Both the position numbers and the translations under genes were made by a program. Of a stretch of DNA of 64,000 nt, positions 24,586 through 34,143 are shown piece by piece; within the stretch, counting starts at the first letter, position 1; the number at the start of each line of letters is the position of its first letter. The notes below the pieces were generated by a model. The model ran no database searches and was not told the DNA's origin. It saw only the letters and a list, made by a program, of their open reading frames with translations. The stretch is from NCBI GenBank assembly GCA_963773195.1, contig CAVZAE010000007.1:1-64000 (forward strand), in the 5' to 3' direction. The stretch comes from CAIWHR01 sp963773195. Its GTDB lineage: Bacteria > Pseudomonadota > Gammaproteobacteria > Burkholderiales > Casimicrobiaceae.

Positions 24586-25256
24586 GGCGCCGTCGCTTCG
24601 ACTCGCGCCAGGGTCCAGCCCACGCCGCGCACGTTGCGGATCGTGTCGGGCGGCAGCTTGCGCCGCAGCGCCGAGAGATGCACTTCGATCGCGTTACTGC
24701 CGACTTCTTCGTTCCAGCCGTAGAGCTTTTCCTCGAGCTGAGCGCGCGACAGCACGGCGCCAGGCCGTTCGAGCAAAGCCGCGAGCAGCGCGAACTCGCG
24801 CGCCGACAGCGCCACCGGTTCGCCGCGCACGCGGACCTCGTGCGTTGCGGGGTCGAGCGTGAGCGCGCCCCATTCGACGCGCGGCGCGGCGCGACCGGTG
24901 CGACGACGCATGAGTGCGCGGATCCGGGCTGCAAGCTCGGTCAGCTCGAACGGCTTGACCACGTAGTCGTCGGCGCCGGCGTCGAGCCCCGCGACGCGGT
25001 CGGCGACGGCATCGCGCGCGGTCATGATCAGCACCGGACGCGCATCGCCGCGGCGGCGCAGCGCGCGCAGCACCTCGAGGCCTTCCTTGCGCGGCAGGCC
25101 GAGATCGAGCAACACCAGATCGTGAACTTCCTCTGCGAGCGCGACCTCGGCCGCGCGCCCGTCGCGCACCCAGTCGACGGCGAAGCCGTCCTGCCGCAGG
25201 CCGCGGCAAACCGACTCGCCGATCATCGCGTCGTCTTCGGCGAGCAGCAGGCGCAT
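24582..25256 (-). CDS. OmpR-family response regulator (QseB/PmrA-like)
   Basis: A 224-residue regulator starting at MRLLLAEDDAMIGESVCRGL; the longer upstream frame is unsupported. The receiver has the acidic pocket (EDD), the phospho-acceptor Asp in VLLDLGLPRKEG and Lys in VVKPFELTE. The C-terminal winged helix includes LSAREFALL and SNAIEVHLSALRRKL. It should bind the CTTAAG direct repeat upstream of the Do-protease gene. It is coupled to the histidine kinase gene. Confidence 0.93.
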   Translation of the reverse strand: MRLLLAEDDAMIGESVCRGLRQDGFAVDWVRDGRAAEVALAEEVHDLVLLDLGLPRKEGLEVLRALRRRGDARPVLIMTARDAVADRVAGLDAGADDYVVKPFELTELAARIRALMRRRTGRAAPRVEWGALTLDPATHEVRVRGEPVALSAREFALLAALLERPGAVLSRAQLEEKLYGWNEEVGSNAIEVHLSALRRKLPPDTIRNVRGVGWTLARVEATAP

Positions 25257-25300
25257 CGAGACGGGGCAGGCGCGAACAGGCGCGAACAGGCGCCCGCGCG

Positions 25301-25702
25301 TCAGGACTTCTTGGGCTCGAACTTGAGCGAGCAGGAATTCATGCAGAAGCGCTGCCCCGTCGGCGCCGGCCCGTCCTCGAACAGATGCCCGAGGTGCGCA
25401 TCGCATGCAGAGCAGACGACCTCGGTGCGGCGCATGCCGTAGCTCGAGTCGTCCTGCATTTTCACATTCTGTTCACCGAGCGGTTGGTAGAAGCTGGGCC
25501 AACCTGTTCCCGAGTCGAACTTGGTGTCGGAATCGAACAGCGGGGCCCCGCAGCTGCGGCAGCGGTACATTCCCGCATCGTGGTTGTCCCAGTACTCGCC
25601 CGTGAACGCGCGTTCGGTGCCCTTTTGCCGAGTGACTGTGTACTCCTCGGGTGTGAGTTGAGCGCGCCATTCGGCGTCGGTTTTCGTGACCTTGTCGACC
25701 AT
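25301..25702 (-). CDS. msrB: Peptide-methionine (R)-S-oxide reductase
   Basis: A 133-residue MsrB. Two CxxC zinc pairs are present (CRSCGAPLF and CSACDAHLG), as are the catalytic cysteine in RFCMNSCSLKF, the GTGWPSFYQPL signature and HLGHLFEDGP. It reduces the R epimer of methionine sulfoxide with thioredoxin, repairing oxidised proteins. The length is normal. It sits just upstream of the two-component genes on the same strand. Confidence 0.96.
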   Translation of the reverse strand: MVDKVTKTDAEWRAQLTPEEYTVTRQKGTERAFTGEYWDNHDAGMYRCRSCGAPLFDSDTKFDSGTGWPSFYQPLGEQNVKMQDDSSYGMRRTEVVCSACDAHLGHLFEDGPAPTGQRFCMNSCSLKFEPKKS

Positions 25703-25791
25703 GAGGATTCTCCTGCGTGCGTGATCGGCGGGAGTGAGCCGATCAAGTATAGTGGAGGTTCGTCGCGCTACCTCAACCCCCCGTTTTCGCC

Positions 25792-27003
25792 TTGGATACG
25801 CCTGCCGCAGGCCCGCTTCGCCACGACGTCAAGGTCATCGGGCTGATCGGCTTCGGGCACGGGCTGTCGCATTTCTTCCAGCTCGTGCTGCCGTCGATGT
25901 TCCCGCTGCTCAGGGCGGAGTTCGACGTCTCGTTCGCGGCGCTGGGCGCGCTGGCCGGTGCCTTCTATTTCGCGAGTGGCGCGACGCAGTTCGCCGCCGG
26001 CTTCGCGGTCGACCGCATCGGCGCGCGTCCCGTGCTGCTGGGCGGCCTCGGGCTCCTGGCCGGCGGCACACTTCTCGCCGGGTTCGCGCCGTCGATCGCC
26101 TGGCTTTACCCGATCGCCGCGCTGATGGGGATCGGCAACGGCGTCTTCCATCCGTCCGACTTCGCGATCCTGAACGCGAACGTCGCGCCGCAGCGGCTTG
26201 GCCACGCCTACAGCACGCACGGCATCGGCGGCAACCTGGGTTACGCCGTCGCGCCGATCGTCGTCTACGGCGCCGGCGCCGCGCTCGGCTGGCGCCCGGC
26301 GCTCGCAATCTTTGGCCTCGTCGGCCTCGCCGCGCTCGCGCTGCTTGCCTCGCAGCGCGCGGTGCTGACGTCGCACAAGGCGCAGGACGCGCACCTACAC
26401 ACGCTGCGCGGCAGCGCGCATCTGTTCCTGCAGCCGGCGATCCTGCTGTGCTTCGGCTATTTTGTTTTCCAGACGATCGCCGGTACCGGACTGCAGACGC
26501 AGGGCACGACCGCGTTGCATGTCACGTTCGATATTCCGCTCGCGCTCGCCGCGTCGGCGATCAGCGCGTACCTGCTCGGCAGCACGGGCGGCATCCTCGC
26601 CGGCGGCTTCCTCGCCGCGCGCACCGAGCACCACGATCGCGTGGCGGCAACGGGGCTTGCCGCGGGCGCGCTCCTGCTCGCCAGTATTGGCACCGGCGCC
26701 ACTCCGTCCGCGCTGCTCCTGCCGGTGTTCGCGCTGACAGGCTTCGCGATGGGAGCGACGGGCCCGTCGCGCGATCTCATCGTCCGCAACGCAACCCCCC
26801 GTGGCGCCGCGGGACGCGTCTACGGTTTCGTCTACATGGGCCTCGACGTCGGCGCTACGATCGCGCCGATCTGGTTTGGGGCGATGCTCGATCACGGGCT
26901 CGGCCGCGGCATGTTCTTCGCGGCTGCGGCGATGCTGCTGGTGGCTATCGGCACGGTGACGCGCATTCGGCGCGCGCGCACGCCAGCCGCCTCGACCACC
27001 TGA
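25792..27003 (+). CDS. MFS transporter (fosmidomycin-resistance-like)
   Basis: A 403-residue 12-helix transporter. The opening HDVKVIGLIGFGHGLSHFFQLVLPSMFP (given here only as landmarks HDVKVIGLIG and GHGLSHFFQ) is typical of the Fsr-like MFS branch, and GHAYSTHGIGGNLGYA matches the helix 4-5 region. The TTG start is the best candidate near the N-terminus, without a strong ribosome site. The downstream SDR gene starts 11 bp after its stop. The substrate is unknown. Confidence 0.85.
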   Translation: MDTPAAGPLRHDVKVIGLIGFGHGLSHFFQLVLPSMFPLLRAEFDVSFAALGALAGAFYFASGATQFAAGFAVDRIGARPVLLGGLGLLAGGTLLAGFAPSIAWLYPIAALMGIGNGVFHPSDFAILNANVAPQRLGHAYSTHGIGGNLGYAVAPIVVYGAGAALGWRPALAIFGLVGLAALALLASQRAVLTSHKAQDAHLHTLRGSAHLFLQPAILLCFGYFVFQTIAGTGLQTQGTTALHVTFDIPLALAASAISAYLLGSTGGILAGGFLAARTEHHDRVAATGLAAGALLLASIGTGATPSALLLPVFALTGFAMGATGPSRDLIVRNATPRGAAGRVYGFVYMGLDVGATIAPIWFGAMLDHGLGRGMFFAAAAMLLVAIGTVTRIRRARTPAASTT

Positions 27004-27014
27004 CGGAGTCACGC

Positions 27015-27796
27015 GTGGACCTCGGCATCGCCGGACGACGCGCGCTCGTGTGCGCGGCGAGCAAGGGACTCGGGCGGGGCTGTGCCGAGGCGCTGGCCGA
27101 CGCGGGCTGCGAGGTGACGATCGTCGCGCGGACCGAGGACGCGCTGTGCGCGACCGCAAGCCGAGATCGGTCGACGGGTCGGACGCGAAGTGCCGGTACG
27201 TCGCGTGCGACATCACGACGCCGGAAGGCCGCGTGGCCGCACTCGCCGCCTGTCCCGAACCCGACATCCTGGTGAACAATGCCGGCGGCCCACCGCCGGG
27301 GGATTTCCGCGACTGGGACCGCGCCGCGTGGATCCGCGCGCTCGACGCCAACATGCTGACGCCGATCGAGCTCATTCGAGCAACGGTCGACCCGATGATC
27401 GCGCGCAAGTTCGGACGCATCGTCAACATCACGTCCGGCGCGGTGAAGGCGCCGATCGAGTTCCTCGGGCTCTCGAACGGCGCGCGCTCGGGGCTGACGG
27501 GCTTTGTCGCCGGACTCGCGCGCAGCGTCGCCCGCCACAACGTGACGATCAACAACCTGCTGCCGGGGCCGTTCGACACCGACCGCCTGCGCACGACGAT
27601 GGCGTCGCGCGCGAAGGCCACGGGCAAGTCGTTCGACGAGGCCGCGGCGGCGGCGCGCGCGGCAAACCCTGCGGCCCGCTTCGGCAGGACCGACGAGTTC
27701 GGTGCTGCCTGCGCGTTCCTGTGCAGCGTTCACGCCGGCTTCATCGTCGGCCAGAACCTGCTCCTCGATGGCGGGCAGTATCCGGGCACGTTCTGA
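27015..27796 (+). CDS. SDR-family oxidoreductase (3-oxoacyl-ACP reductase-like), frame interrupted
   Basis: The N-terminal cofactor-binding half (VDLGIAGRRALVCAASKGLG, from the GTG at 27015) and the C-terminal half (DILVNNAGGPPPGDF onward, to the stop at 27796) lie in different frames. Removing one base near 27156 and one near 27190 gives a continuous 259-residue protein through AEIGR and EVRYVACDITTPEG. The joined product matches the SDR group with NNAGGPPPG and a NITSGAVKAP segment; the YxxxK position reads LSNGARSG, so it also lacks the catalytic Tyr/Lys, as is usual in this subgroup. It lies next to the MFS and GST genes. Confidence 0.7.
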
Positions 27797-27812
27797 CAGC
27801 CGTTGCAGCGCG

Positions 27813-28508
27813 ATGATCGATCTCTACTACTGGACGACGCCGAACGGCCACAAGATCACGATCTTCCTCGAGGAAACGGGGCTAGCCTACACGCTGAAGC
27901 CCATCAACATCTCGAAGGGAGAGCAATTCGATCCGGCGTTCCTCAGGATCGCGCCGAATAACCGGATTCCGGCGATCGTCGATCACGCGCCAGCCGACGG
28001 CGGGCCACCGCTGTCATTGATGGAATCGGGCGCCATCCTCGAGTACCTCGCGACCAAGTGCGGACAACTGCTGCCGCAGGATTTTCGCGCGCGCTGGGAA
28101 TGCCTCCAGTGGCTGCATTGGCAGATGGGAAATCTGGGGCCGATGGCCGGACAGAACCATCACTTCGCGTTGTACGCCGTCGAGAAATTGCCGTACGCGA
28201 TCGATCGCTATGTGCGCGAGACCGGTCGACTCTATCGTGTGCTGGACCGTCGCCTCGCCGACCGCCCCTTTCTCGCGGGCGACTACTCGATTGCCGACAT
28301 CGCCTGCTACCCGTGGGTCAGCCCGGAGCGGCAATCGCAGAACATCGACGATTTCCCCCACCTCAAGCGCTGGAAGGAGGAGATCCGCGCCCGTCCTGCG
28401 GTCCAGCGCGCCTACGAGCTGGCGAAGAAGATCAACACCGCTCCGGCCGTTTCCGACGCCGAGTCGCGGCGGGTGCTCTTCGGGCAGAGCAAGGATACGG
28501 TGAAGTAG
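27813..28508 (+). CDS. Glutathione S-transferase (YfcG/GstB-like)
   Basis: A 231-residue GST. The N-terminal thioredoxin-fold domain begins MIDLYYWTTPNGHKITIFLE, carrying the TPNGxKV motif of YfcG-type disulfide-bond reductases, and contains NNRIPAIVDH with the cis-proline and ESGAILEYLA for glutathione binding. The C-terminal helical domain includes WLHWQMGNLGPMAGQNHHF. It starts 17 bp after the SDR gene. It probably acts as a glutathione-dependent disulfide or detoxification enzyme. Confidence 0.9.
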   Translation: MIDLYYWTTPNGHKITIFLEETGLAYTLKPINISKGEQFDPAFLRIAPNNRIPAIVDHAPADGGPPLSLMESGAILEYLATKCGQLLPQDFRARWECLQWLHWQMGNLGPMAGQNHHFALYAVEKLPYAIDRYVRETGRLYRVLDRRLADRPFLAGDYSIADIACYPWVSPERQSQNIDDFPHLKRWKEEIRARPAVQRAYELAKKINTAPAVSDAESRRVLFGQSKDTVK

Positions 28509-29117
28509 GCCGCGGCTGGCGCAACCATGCTGCGCTCCGGCGCTAGCAACCGCGCTGGAAGTCTGCCAATCCGTGCCGCTCGATTAGCAGGGCTGGCGCA
28601 GCTTCCGGCCAATCGGCCGGAGTTAGCTCGTGGTACGCGATATCGGTCCCGCTGGGCATCATCTCGCAGTTACAGACATTAAGCTATTGATCTATAAGAG
28701 TTTAAATTGACCAATCGATCAAGAATTGCTGGCCGAATCGCTTTGGGACAGCGAAGTCGCTGGCACAGATTTGTATCGTACACATCGTCGAATACGCAAT
28801 GAATCGGGGCATGTTTTGTACCACCTGTGGCGCCTCGCGATGTATTTGTCGCACGATCGTTCGATGGACTCGGCCACCTCGGATCATTCCTAGGTCGCAT
28901 TTGATTTCTGTCAATTCGGCCGAACTTCGAGCCAATCCGCCAGATAGTGCTTGACTTGTTCGTATAAATCTCGTGTAGAGTACATTCAGGCAGTGTCGGA
29001 GTTCCTGAGGGGGGAGGTCGATATGCCTTACTGCCTGTGCGGCACGGTGGACAAATGGGGTTCACCGTTTCTGCCGCTCCCATTCCCTCGCGTGTACGTC
29101 CTTAGTGGAGACAGGCC
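28509..29117. other. AT-richer leader region upstream of rpfF
   Basis: This 609-bp gap marks an abrupt drop in GC from the preceding core genes. It contains the inverted repeat TCCGGCC/GGCCGGA around 28604-28621, AT-rich sequence at 28675-28720 and a possible promoter at 28951-28981. Minus-strand ORFs of 77-134 codons occur here but show no family features, no good ribosome site and no codon bias, so the region is considered non-coding regulatory sequence. Confidence 0.55.
28951..28981 (+). promoter_or_regulatory. Possible sigma-70-type promoter for rpfF
   Basis: TTGACT (28951-28956) and TAGAGT (28976-28981) resemble -35 and -10 elements with a rather long 19-bp spacer. They lie about 135 bp upstream of the rpfF ATG in an AT-rich stretch. 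The assignment is by eye only. Confidence 0.35.
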
Positions 29118-30050
29118 ATGAACGCTATCGTTGAATTCCCCGCACTCGCGAGTCTGGATCGGATGAAGCAATTCGACCTTGAATATGACCCCGAACTGCG
29201 CACAGTGTTTTCGTGGATGAAGCCAGAGCCGCGCCCGTGCTTCAACAGAGAATTTCTTGAAGACGTCCGCAAGTTTGAAAGCACGTTGGAGACGCATCAA
29301 GGTTGGATTGGTTACCGTGGCCAGCCGCACCGCGTCGACTACGCGGTATTCGGTAGCCGCGTCGAGGGGGTATTCAATCTAGGCGGCGACCTGTCGATGT
29401 TTATTCAGTCGATCATGCGTCGAGATCATGCGACTCTGGAGTACTACGCCAACCTCTGCGTCGACAACATGCATCGCCGGATCTCGGGCTTTGGCGCCGA
29501 CATTTCGACGATTTCACTAGTCCAAGGCAAGGCCTTCGGCGGTGGCTTCGAATGCGCGCTCGCCAGCGACATGATTGTTGCCGAGAAATCGGCCACCTTC
29601 TCGCTGCCCGAGGTGCTGTTCAACATGTTCCCAGGCATGGGCGCACTTTCACTTCTGGGGCGGCGCATGGGGTTGCGGCGGGCCGAGGAGGTCGTTATGA
29701 GTGGTCAGGTATTCACCGCTGCAGAGATGCACGATATGGGCGTTGTAGACGTATTGGCCGATGACGGGATGGGAACGGATGTTGTGCGAGGGCTGATCCG
29801 CTCGCGGCAAAAGCGGCAGAACAGCTATCGCGCGATGGCCCGCGCGAAGCGCGCGTACCAGGCTGTCCCGCTCGCGGAGATGAAAGCGATCGTGGGCATC
29901 TGGGTTGAAGCCGTCCTGCAACTCGAAGCACGCGACATGCGGATGATGGCGCGCCTAGTCAAAGCACAGGATCGCCTGATCGCGCTTACTCCGGAAGAGG
30001 AGCAAGTCGAAGAGTTGTTCGCGCCTGTCGCTGCGGCGGGCAACGCCTGA
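29118..30050 (+). CDS. rpfF: DSF-type quorum signal synthase RpfF (crotonase fold)
   Basis: A 310-residue enoyl-CoA hydratase-like enzyme. It shows the RpfF layout: N-terminal extension, VFNLGGDLSMFIQSI oxyanion region, and the two catalytic glutamates Glu145 (GGGFECALASD) and Glu165 (FSLPEVLFNMFPGMGA), matching Glu141/Glu161 of Xanthomonas RpfF. RpfF dehydrates 3-hydroxyacyl-ACP and releases cis-2-unsaturated fatty acids, the DSF signals. It converges with rpfC, whose stop is only 16 bp away, and uses an ATG with GGAGACAGG upstream. No rpfB gene is nearby. GC is lower than the flanking core genome. Confidence 0.92.
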   Translation: MNAIVEFPALASLDRMKQFDLEYDPELRTVFSWMKPEPRPCFNREFLEDVRKFESTLETHQGWIGYRGQPHRVDYAVFGSRVEGVFNLGGDLSMFIQSIMRRDHATLEYYANLCVDNMHRRISGFGADISTISLVQGKAFGGGFECALASDMIVAEKSATFSLPEVLFNMFPGMGALSLLGRRMGLRRAEEVVMSGQVFTAAEMHDMGVVDVLADDGMGTDVVRGLIRSRQKRQNSYRAMARAKRAYQAVPLAEMKAIVGIWVEAVLQLEARDMRMMARLVKAQDRLIALTPEEEQVEELFAPVAAAGNA

Positions 30051-30066
30051 ATGGCTGCCGCCAGTC

Positions 30067-32631
30067 CTAAAGCGATACGCGATGTTTTCTAGTTGTATAG
30101 TCGTTGAGCTGTACGAGCGTTGCGTCGAAGCAGCGACGCATCTCCGTCTTCCGTTCGGTCAGCTGGCCTGTCTGGCCGGACGCGACGGCGGCGTCGAACT
30201 CCATGCAACGTGTAGCAAGCTGTTGGGCGCCGATTCCCACGGCGGCACCCTTCAGTGTGTGCATTAGGTCGTGAACGGCCTCCCATTGGCCGACCGCGAC
30301 TGGGGCGTCGAGGCGACTGAAGATCGTCTCGACATCGTCCCTGAAGCCGCGCAGTAGCTCAGCGAGGAAGCCGGGATCGCGAGCAATGCTCTCGATCTCG
30401 GCCATCCGCCGGGAATCCACTAGGGGCATCTCCAATTCGACCACCGACTCGGCTGGCCGCATGCGCATGATGGATCGCGACTGCGGCGCGCGCGCCTTGC
30501 GGCGTGCCAGGCGGTCAATGGTCTGAAGGAGAGCCGCGGCCTCGTACGGCTTGCCCATGAATTCATCGGCGCCCGCCGCCTTAGCGCGCTCGCGTGCCTC
30601 GGGGGTGACAGACGCCGACAGCAGGATGGCGGGAAGATGCTCGCCCGTCGCTTCCATCATCCGGATGGCCTTGACGACCTCGATCCCCGACCTCTCTGGC
30701 ATGTTGTAGTCGAGGATCGCGATGTCCGGCTTGTCCTGCTCGTAGAGGTCGAGCGCTTCCTCGCCGTCGGTAGCCAACATGACCGTGTGGCCCGCGTGTT
30801 CCAGAAGCTTGCTGATGATTACTTGATTCGTCGCATTGTCTTCGGCGACAAGCACGCGCAGCGAAGTGCGCTGCTGCTTCAACACGTCAGCGAGATTGAT
30901 CACCTCCGCACTATCACGTCCGCCAATAGCGGTCGCAGCGTGCACCGCGTTATTGAATGCGCGCGGGATTACGCCTGGGCCGAGCGTGAAGGCGTCGCGG
31001 ATGCTGCGAATGCGTGCTGTGTCGACGGCCGAAAGGGGTTCCTGAGCGATATGGACCAGCGCCACCGAGCGATCGCCGAGGCGCTGCGCTGCTGCGATGA
31101 ACGCGTTGCAAGCAGTATCCGTGTCGGCGGCGACGACGATGGCCCGCACGGTTCGGCCAGCTTCCAGCACGGCTTGGATCTTCGGGCCCACGGCGGCTGC
31201 TGACGATAGGGTCTCGCAACGGCCGCCCACTGCGGCGACGAGCGGCTTGACCTGGGCGACGGCTGACGCTTCGCCAACGAGCAGCGTGATGTCGTCGTTA
31301 GCGACAACCGGTTCGACTGGAACGTCTGCGGATGTGGCCACCCGGAGGAGTGGGAGCTCGAACCAGAACGTGCTTCCCTCGCCCAGAACACTACGAACTC
31401 CGATCGTGCCGCCCATTAGCTCGACAAGTTGCTTGGCAATCGTGGTACCGAGACCTGACCCACCAAAACGTCGGGTGGTTGAATCATCCGCCTGAACAAA
31501 CCGTTCGAAGATGCGTGGAAGCGCCGACTCCCCAATGCCGATCCCGGTGTCGCGAACCTCGAAGCGCGAAGTAACGCCCTCCATCGTTTCCTTCAGTTGT
31601 TCGACCGATAGCGTCACCTCGCCTCGCTCGGTGAATTTGATCGCATTGCCCAGCAGATTAAGCAACACCTGACGAATGTGATGCGAATCGCCCTGCAGGC
31701 GATAGTCGAGCATCGGGTCGACGACGGCGCGCAGCTGCAAGCCCTTCGCTTGCGCATGGGGACGGAGTAGCTGGATCAGCCCGTTCAGCATTGCATGGAG
31801 ATCGAACGGTGCAACCTCGATCGAGAGTCGCCCAGACTCAATCTTGCTGATGTCCAAGACGTCGTCGACGAGCGAGCGAAGCACGGATACAGAATGACGC
31901 ATTAGTCGAACTAGCTCCGTCTGCTGTGCCGACAGAACCGTCGCTTGGAATAGGTCCACGACACCGACGATGCCGTTCAAAGGCGTTCGAATCTCGTGAC
32001 TCATGTTCGCGAGGAACGTGGTCTTCGCTTGGTTCGCCTCTTGGGCACGCACCTTTGCTTTGTCGCGCTGCTGCAAGAATCCCATTACGTAGATCGGTAG
32101 CGCTATAAGCGCCACGAGCAGTTCGATTCCCATCCTGTAATGCTCCTGCCAATATGGAACCAGCAGGATGGCAGCGCAGAAGCCAATCCAGCTCAGGATG
32201 GCACTACCGAAGAGGTAGGTGCGGCCATAGCGCGCACCATTCCCGAACGCGACGAAAAGGTAGACGAAGATCATCAAGGCACCGTTCTCGCCGGCGAACC
32301 AGACAAAGAACGTTGCGCCACCGTTATCAGAAAGCATTCCGATAATCCGACGCAAGATAATCTTCTTCGGTCGGATACAGATCGAGATGAATATCCCGAT
32401 CGCAATGACGAGGAATGCAGATACGCCGGACGCGACGAGAATTTCGTCCGTTGTCCAGCCATTTTTGGGAGCGACCAGACCCGCGTAGTAGGCGAGGATG
32501 CCCGCAATGATGAAAAGGCGGAGTCCCGCTTGCTTGCCCTCGGTATCGGGGGCGGCGACTAATCTGCGCCTGACCGCGGCCAGCGGCTCCAGGAGGAAGC
32601 CCAGGGGTTCAAGGAAGGAAGGCGCGTTCAT
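30067..32631 (-). CDS. rpfC: DSF-sensing hybrid histidine kinase RpfC
   Basis: An 854-residue hybrid kinase. A five-helix input region (about residues 35-185) is followed by HisKA with His212 in ANMSHEIRTPLNG, HATPase_c (NLLGNAIKF, DTGIGIG, GSGLGTTIAKQL), a receiver with Asp in IAILDYNMPERSG (about residue 645) and an HPt domain with His in LMHTLKGAAVGIGA (about residue 798). This is the RpfC order, in which the input also binds and inhibits RpfF. Its partner RpfG is encoded 3.4 kb away. It is divergent from the fabH-like gene across a 530-bp gap. Confidence 0.9.
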   Translation of the reverse strand: MNAPSFLEPLGFLLEPLAAVRRRLVAAPDTEGKQAGLRLFIIAGILAYYAGLVAPKNGWTTDEILVASGVSAFLVIAIGIFISICIRPKKIILRRIIGMLSDNGGATFFVWFAGENGALMIFVYLFVAFGNGARYGRTYLFGSAILSWIGFCAAILLVPYWQEHYRMGIELLVALIALPIYVMGFLQQRDKAKVRAQEANQAKTTFLANMSHEIRTPLNGIVGVVDLFQATVLSAQQTELVRLMRHSVSVLRSLVDDVLDISKIESGRLSIEVAPFDLHAMLNGLIQLLRPHAQAKGLQLRAVVDPMLDYRLQGDSHHIRQVLLNLLGNAIKFTERGEVTLSVEQLKETMEGVTSRFEVRDTGIGIGESALPRIFERFVQADDSTTRRFGGSGLGTTIAKQLVELMGGTIGVRSVLGEGSTFWFELPLLRVATSADVPVEPVVANDDITLLVGEASAVAQVKPLVAAVGGRCETLSSAAAVGPKIQAVLEAGRTVRAIVVAADTDTACNAFIAAAQRLGDRSVALVHIAQEPLSAVDTARIRSIRDAFTLGPGVIPRAFNNAVHAATAIGGRDSAEVINLADVLKQQRTSLRVLVAEDNATNQVIISKLLEHAGHTVMLATDGEEALDLYEQDKPDIAILDYNMPERSGIEVVKAIRMMEATGEHLPAILLSASVTPEARERAKAAGADEFMGKPYEAAALLQTIDRLARRKARAPQSRSIMRMRPAESVVELEMPLVDSRRMAEIESIARDPGFLAELLRGFRDDVETIFSRLDAPVAVGQWEAVHDLMHTLKGAAVGIGAQQLATRCMEFDAAVASGQTGQLTERKTEMRRCFDATLVQLNDYTTRKHRVSL

Positions 32632-32852
32632 CGGGACGACTAGTCACTGTTACCAAAACGCTGGTTCTCAACGTGACAGCAAATATTGTGCCATAAGGCA
32701 GGCATTGTTTGCTGTCGATCTTCTGATGAAATCTCTTTTCAGACAAGGACTAACCAAGCATCATGCGCGCGTGTCGGCCCGGGCGCAAGGGCCTTCGTCG
32801 AGCGAGGAGTTGGCGGCCATAGCCGACGGATGACCGCCCCGCGGCAACTCGG

Positions 32853-32867
32853 CGCAATTTGCGCAAT
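32853..32867. promoter_or_regulatory. Candidate operator, copy 1 (GCGCAA-TTGCGCAAT)
   Basis: GCGCAATTTGCGCAAT contains a TTGCGCAA palindrome and a flanking half-site. The same arrangement recurs 118 bp downstream. It lies about 300 bp upstream of the fabH-like start. Confidence 0.4.
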
Positions 32868-32970
32868 CTCCAGAGTCAAGTAGACGCGGATTCTCCCGAG
32901 GCTGCATAGGTGGCGCACGGCATTTCCCCTGAAGCCTGTAGGGGGACTGCTACACTCCGGAACATTGACC

Positions 32971-32987
32971 GCGCAACATTGCGCAAT
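32971..32987. promoter_or_regulatory. Candidate operator, copy 2 (GCGCAA-ATTGCGCAAT)
   Basis: GCGCAACATTGCGCAAT repeats copy 1 with one extra base, and ATTGCGCAAT (32978-32987) is a perfect 10-bp palindrome. It lies about 175 bp upstream of the fabH-like start, a fitting place for a regulator such as one of the adjacent LuxR proteins, although it does not match the classical lux box. Confidence 0.4.
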
Positions 32988-33162
32988 CGAGCTCTCGAAT
33001 CAGCGAAGACCCTCCCAGGTGCCGAGTGGACCGCGCACATCATGTAAGCGCCTTTCCTTGCCTCGCTCCCGCAACTCGACCTAGGTGCTTTAGTCCCCAA
33101 CGTGCGACTCAGGACGCGCCTGTAGACTACGCGGATAACAAGCGGACGTAGGCTGCAATTTC

Positions 33163-34105
33163 ATGCATAGCACCATCACCGGAACAGGTCGGTATCTCCC
33201 GGACCGAATCCTGACCAACGACGAAATCGCGAGCCGGCTTGACACGAGCGACGAATGGATCCGCTCGATGACCGGGATTCGCCATCGTCACATCTCCGCG
33301 CCCGAAGAGCAGGCGTCCGACATGGCTCTCGCGGCTTCGCGCGAAGCGCTTGCCGCCGCCGCCCTAGAACCGTCGGACCTCGACCTCATTATTGTGGCGA
33401 CGATCACGCCAGACATGGTGTTCCCGTCGACCGCGGCGCTGCTGCAATCGAAACTCGGCGCGCGCCACGTCGGAGCGTTCGACCTTTCAGCGGCGTGCAC
33501 CGGGCTTCATCTACGGGCTAGCCTGTGCCGACGCCATCGTGTCGAAGGGCAGTGCGAGGCACGTCCTCGTTGTAGGCGCCGAAAAGATGTCGCGGCTTCT
33601 GGATTGGAACGACCGATCGACGTGCGTGCTATTCGGCGACGGAGCCGGCGCTGCCATCGTATCGCGATCCGACAAACCCGGTATTCGATCCGTGCATCTT
33701 CATGCCGATGGGCATCAGCCCGAGGTGCTGAATTGCGCTCCGAATCTTGGGAGTCCGTTCATACACATGGACGGCGGAGTCGTGTTTCGGTTCGCGGTGC
33801 GAGGAATAGTCGAAGCTTCGGAAGAGGCGCTTGCATCGGCCGGCGCGAACACAACCCAAGTTGACTGGTTCATTCCGCATCAGGCGAACAGACGCATCAT
33901 CGAGGTTTCCGCTCGCAAGCTGGGGATCGTGAACGAACGTGTGGTCGTCTCTGTTGACCGGCACGCCAACACTTCCGCAGCCTCGATTCCGCTCGCGCTC
34001 GACGAAGCGGTGCGCGACGGCCGCATTCGCTCTGGCCAGCAGGTCCTCCTCACCGGCGTCGGCGGCGGCTTTACGTGGGGCTCAGCGCTGGTGAGCTGGA
34101 ACTAG
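33163..34105 (+). CDS. Beta-ketoacyl-ACP synthase III-like protein, frame interrupted
   Basis: The first 112 residues (MHSTITGTGRYLPDRILTND to the nucleophile Cys112 in SAACTG) and the rest (FIYGLACADAIV to GGGFTWGSALVSWN) are in different frames. One surplus G near 33503 separates them. The joined 313-residue protein has the full FabH triad: Cys112, His in IPHQANRR and Asn in HANTSAAS. FabH condenses acyl-CoA with malonyl-ACP and selects the starter unit. As an island copy beside rpfF it may feed precursors for a DSF-like or other signal, which is inference. The last 31 bp precede an alternative luxR start. Confidence 0.8.
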
Positions 34106-34143
34106 CCGGCAAATCGCGGCGACCGTTGCACCCGGAGCCAGCA

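Larger units (their letters stand above)
32632..33162. other. Regulatory gap between rpfC and the fabH-like gene
   Basis: A 531-bp gap with divergent genes on both sides and no credible ORF. It contains two near-identical palindromic elements (see the two separate sites at 32853 and 32971), AT-rich sequence at 32680-32745 upstream of rpfC, and GC-rich sequence in the middle. It probably holds the promoters of rpfC and of the fabH-luxR genes. Confidence 0.6.

Noticed and set aside
28679..29083. A 134-codon minus-strand ORF upstream of rpfF
   Set aside because: No family resemblance, no ribosome site, and it crosses the likely rpfF promoter.
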